34,972 nucleotides of DNA, from positions 1-34,972 of the IMG/VR virus record IMGVR_UViG_3300031800_000007, one strand, 5' to 3'. The DNA comes from a virus. Shown in pieces: positions 34,799 to 34,972 of the stretch. Both the position numbers and the translations under genes were made by a program. The notes under the pieces were generated by a model. It was not told where the DNA came from. It saw nothing but the letters and a program-made list of their open reading frames with translations, and made no database searches. Position 1 is the stretch's first letter; every line of letters begins with the position of its first letter.

Positions 34799-34972
34799 CT
34801 TGTTCCCCTCCGTTGATTTACTTGACATGGATAATATATCACCAAATGCAAGGGTTGTCAACACCTAGAGCAAGGAATATTTACATATTGCGAAAACCCA
34901 TTGCATCCTGTAGAATATACCCATGGTGATTGAAGAGCGAACAGTCAAGAATTTGGTGGATGCCCTGCGGGC
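34799..34972. repeat. Right copy of terminal direct repeat
   Basis: Second copy of bases 1-174. It ends inside a truncated copy of the plus-strand helix-turn-helix gene (its ATG at 34923-34925). The mismatch at 34926 changes the second codon from ATG to GTG. An exact assembly-graph overlap would carry no mismatch, so this may record real variation in the phage population or a base error at a contig end. Confidence 0.95.

Noticed and set aside
34325-34816. Plus-strand open frame of 163 codons
   Set aside because: It lies opposite three minus-strand genes with good ribosome binding sites, has no site of its own and a biased hydrophobic/aromatic composition typical of an antisense shadow.
1-34972. 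Integrase, tRNA genes, CRISPR arrays
   Set aside because: None seen: no tyrosine or serine recombinase motif, no cloverleaf, no regular spaced repeats. Temperate lifestyle therefore cannot be claimed from the switch region alone.

Overview
The window looks like one complete genome of a long-tailed (siphovirus-type), HK97-fold bacteriophage. The first 174 bases recur at the end (1-174 and 34799-34972) with a single mismatch, so the sequence closes on itself into a unit of about 34,798 bp. The host is a bacterium: most starts have GGAGG-type ribosome binding sites and the promoters are of sigma-70 type. I cannot name a host. I saw no tRNA, rRNA, CRISPR array or insertion sequence.

All but one gene read leftward (minus strand), densely packed with ATGA, TGATG and TAATG overlaps. 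The exception is a 63-residue helix-turn-helix gene at 125-316, which diverges from the leftward early operon at the circular junction. Both divergent promoters carry the same AACCC(A)TTGCAT motif in their spacers, which looks like a small genetic switch. In transcription order the early operon (34798 down to 31094) holds small proteins, a RecT-like annealing protein with its own zinc cluster, and a protein pairing sigma-70 region 4 with two zinc motifs. A long hairpin with a U tract (30987-31066) follows. The middle block (30935 to 26879) has small zinc-ribbon proteins, a SPPY-type DNA methyltransferase and a VRR-NUC nuclease.

The late block starts at a TATAAT box near 26836: small terminase, large terminase, small genes, and a portal fused to a Mu gpF-like domain and a zinc ribbon. 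A 229-bp gap (21231-21459) then holds a promoter, an 18-bp direct repeat and a perfect Rho-independent terminator. After it come the prohead protease, major capsid protein, decoration-type and beta-helix proteins, head-tail connectors, three related tail-tube-like proteins, a tail assembly chaperone pair with a canonical -1 frameshift signal, the tape measure, a LamG-bearing tail protein, a fibre-like protein, and a run of small membrane proteins that may include the holin.

The genome stands out for the number of short Cys-rich zinc-ribbon-like proteins (about twenty, plus zinc-like clusters inside the large terminase, portal, methyltransferase, RecT and sigma-like proteins). Many genes under 60 residues are supported mainly by ribosome binding sites and stop/start overlaps. 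I recognise no integrase, DNA polymerase, helicase or endolysin.
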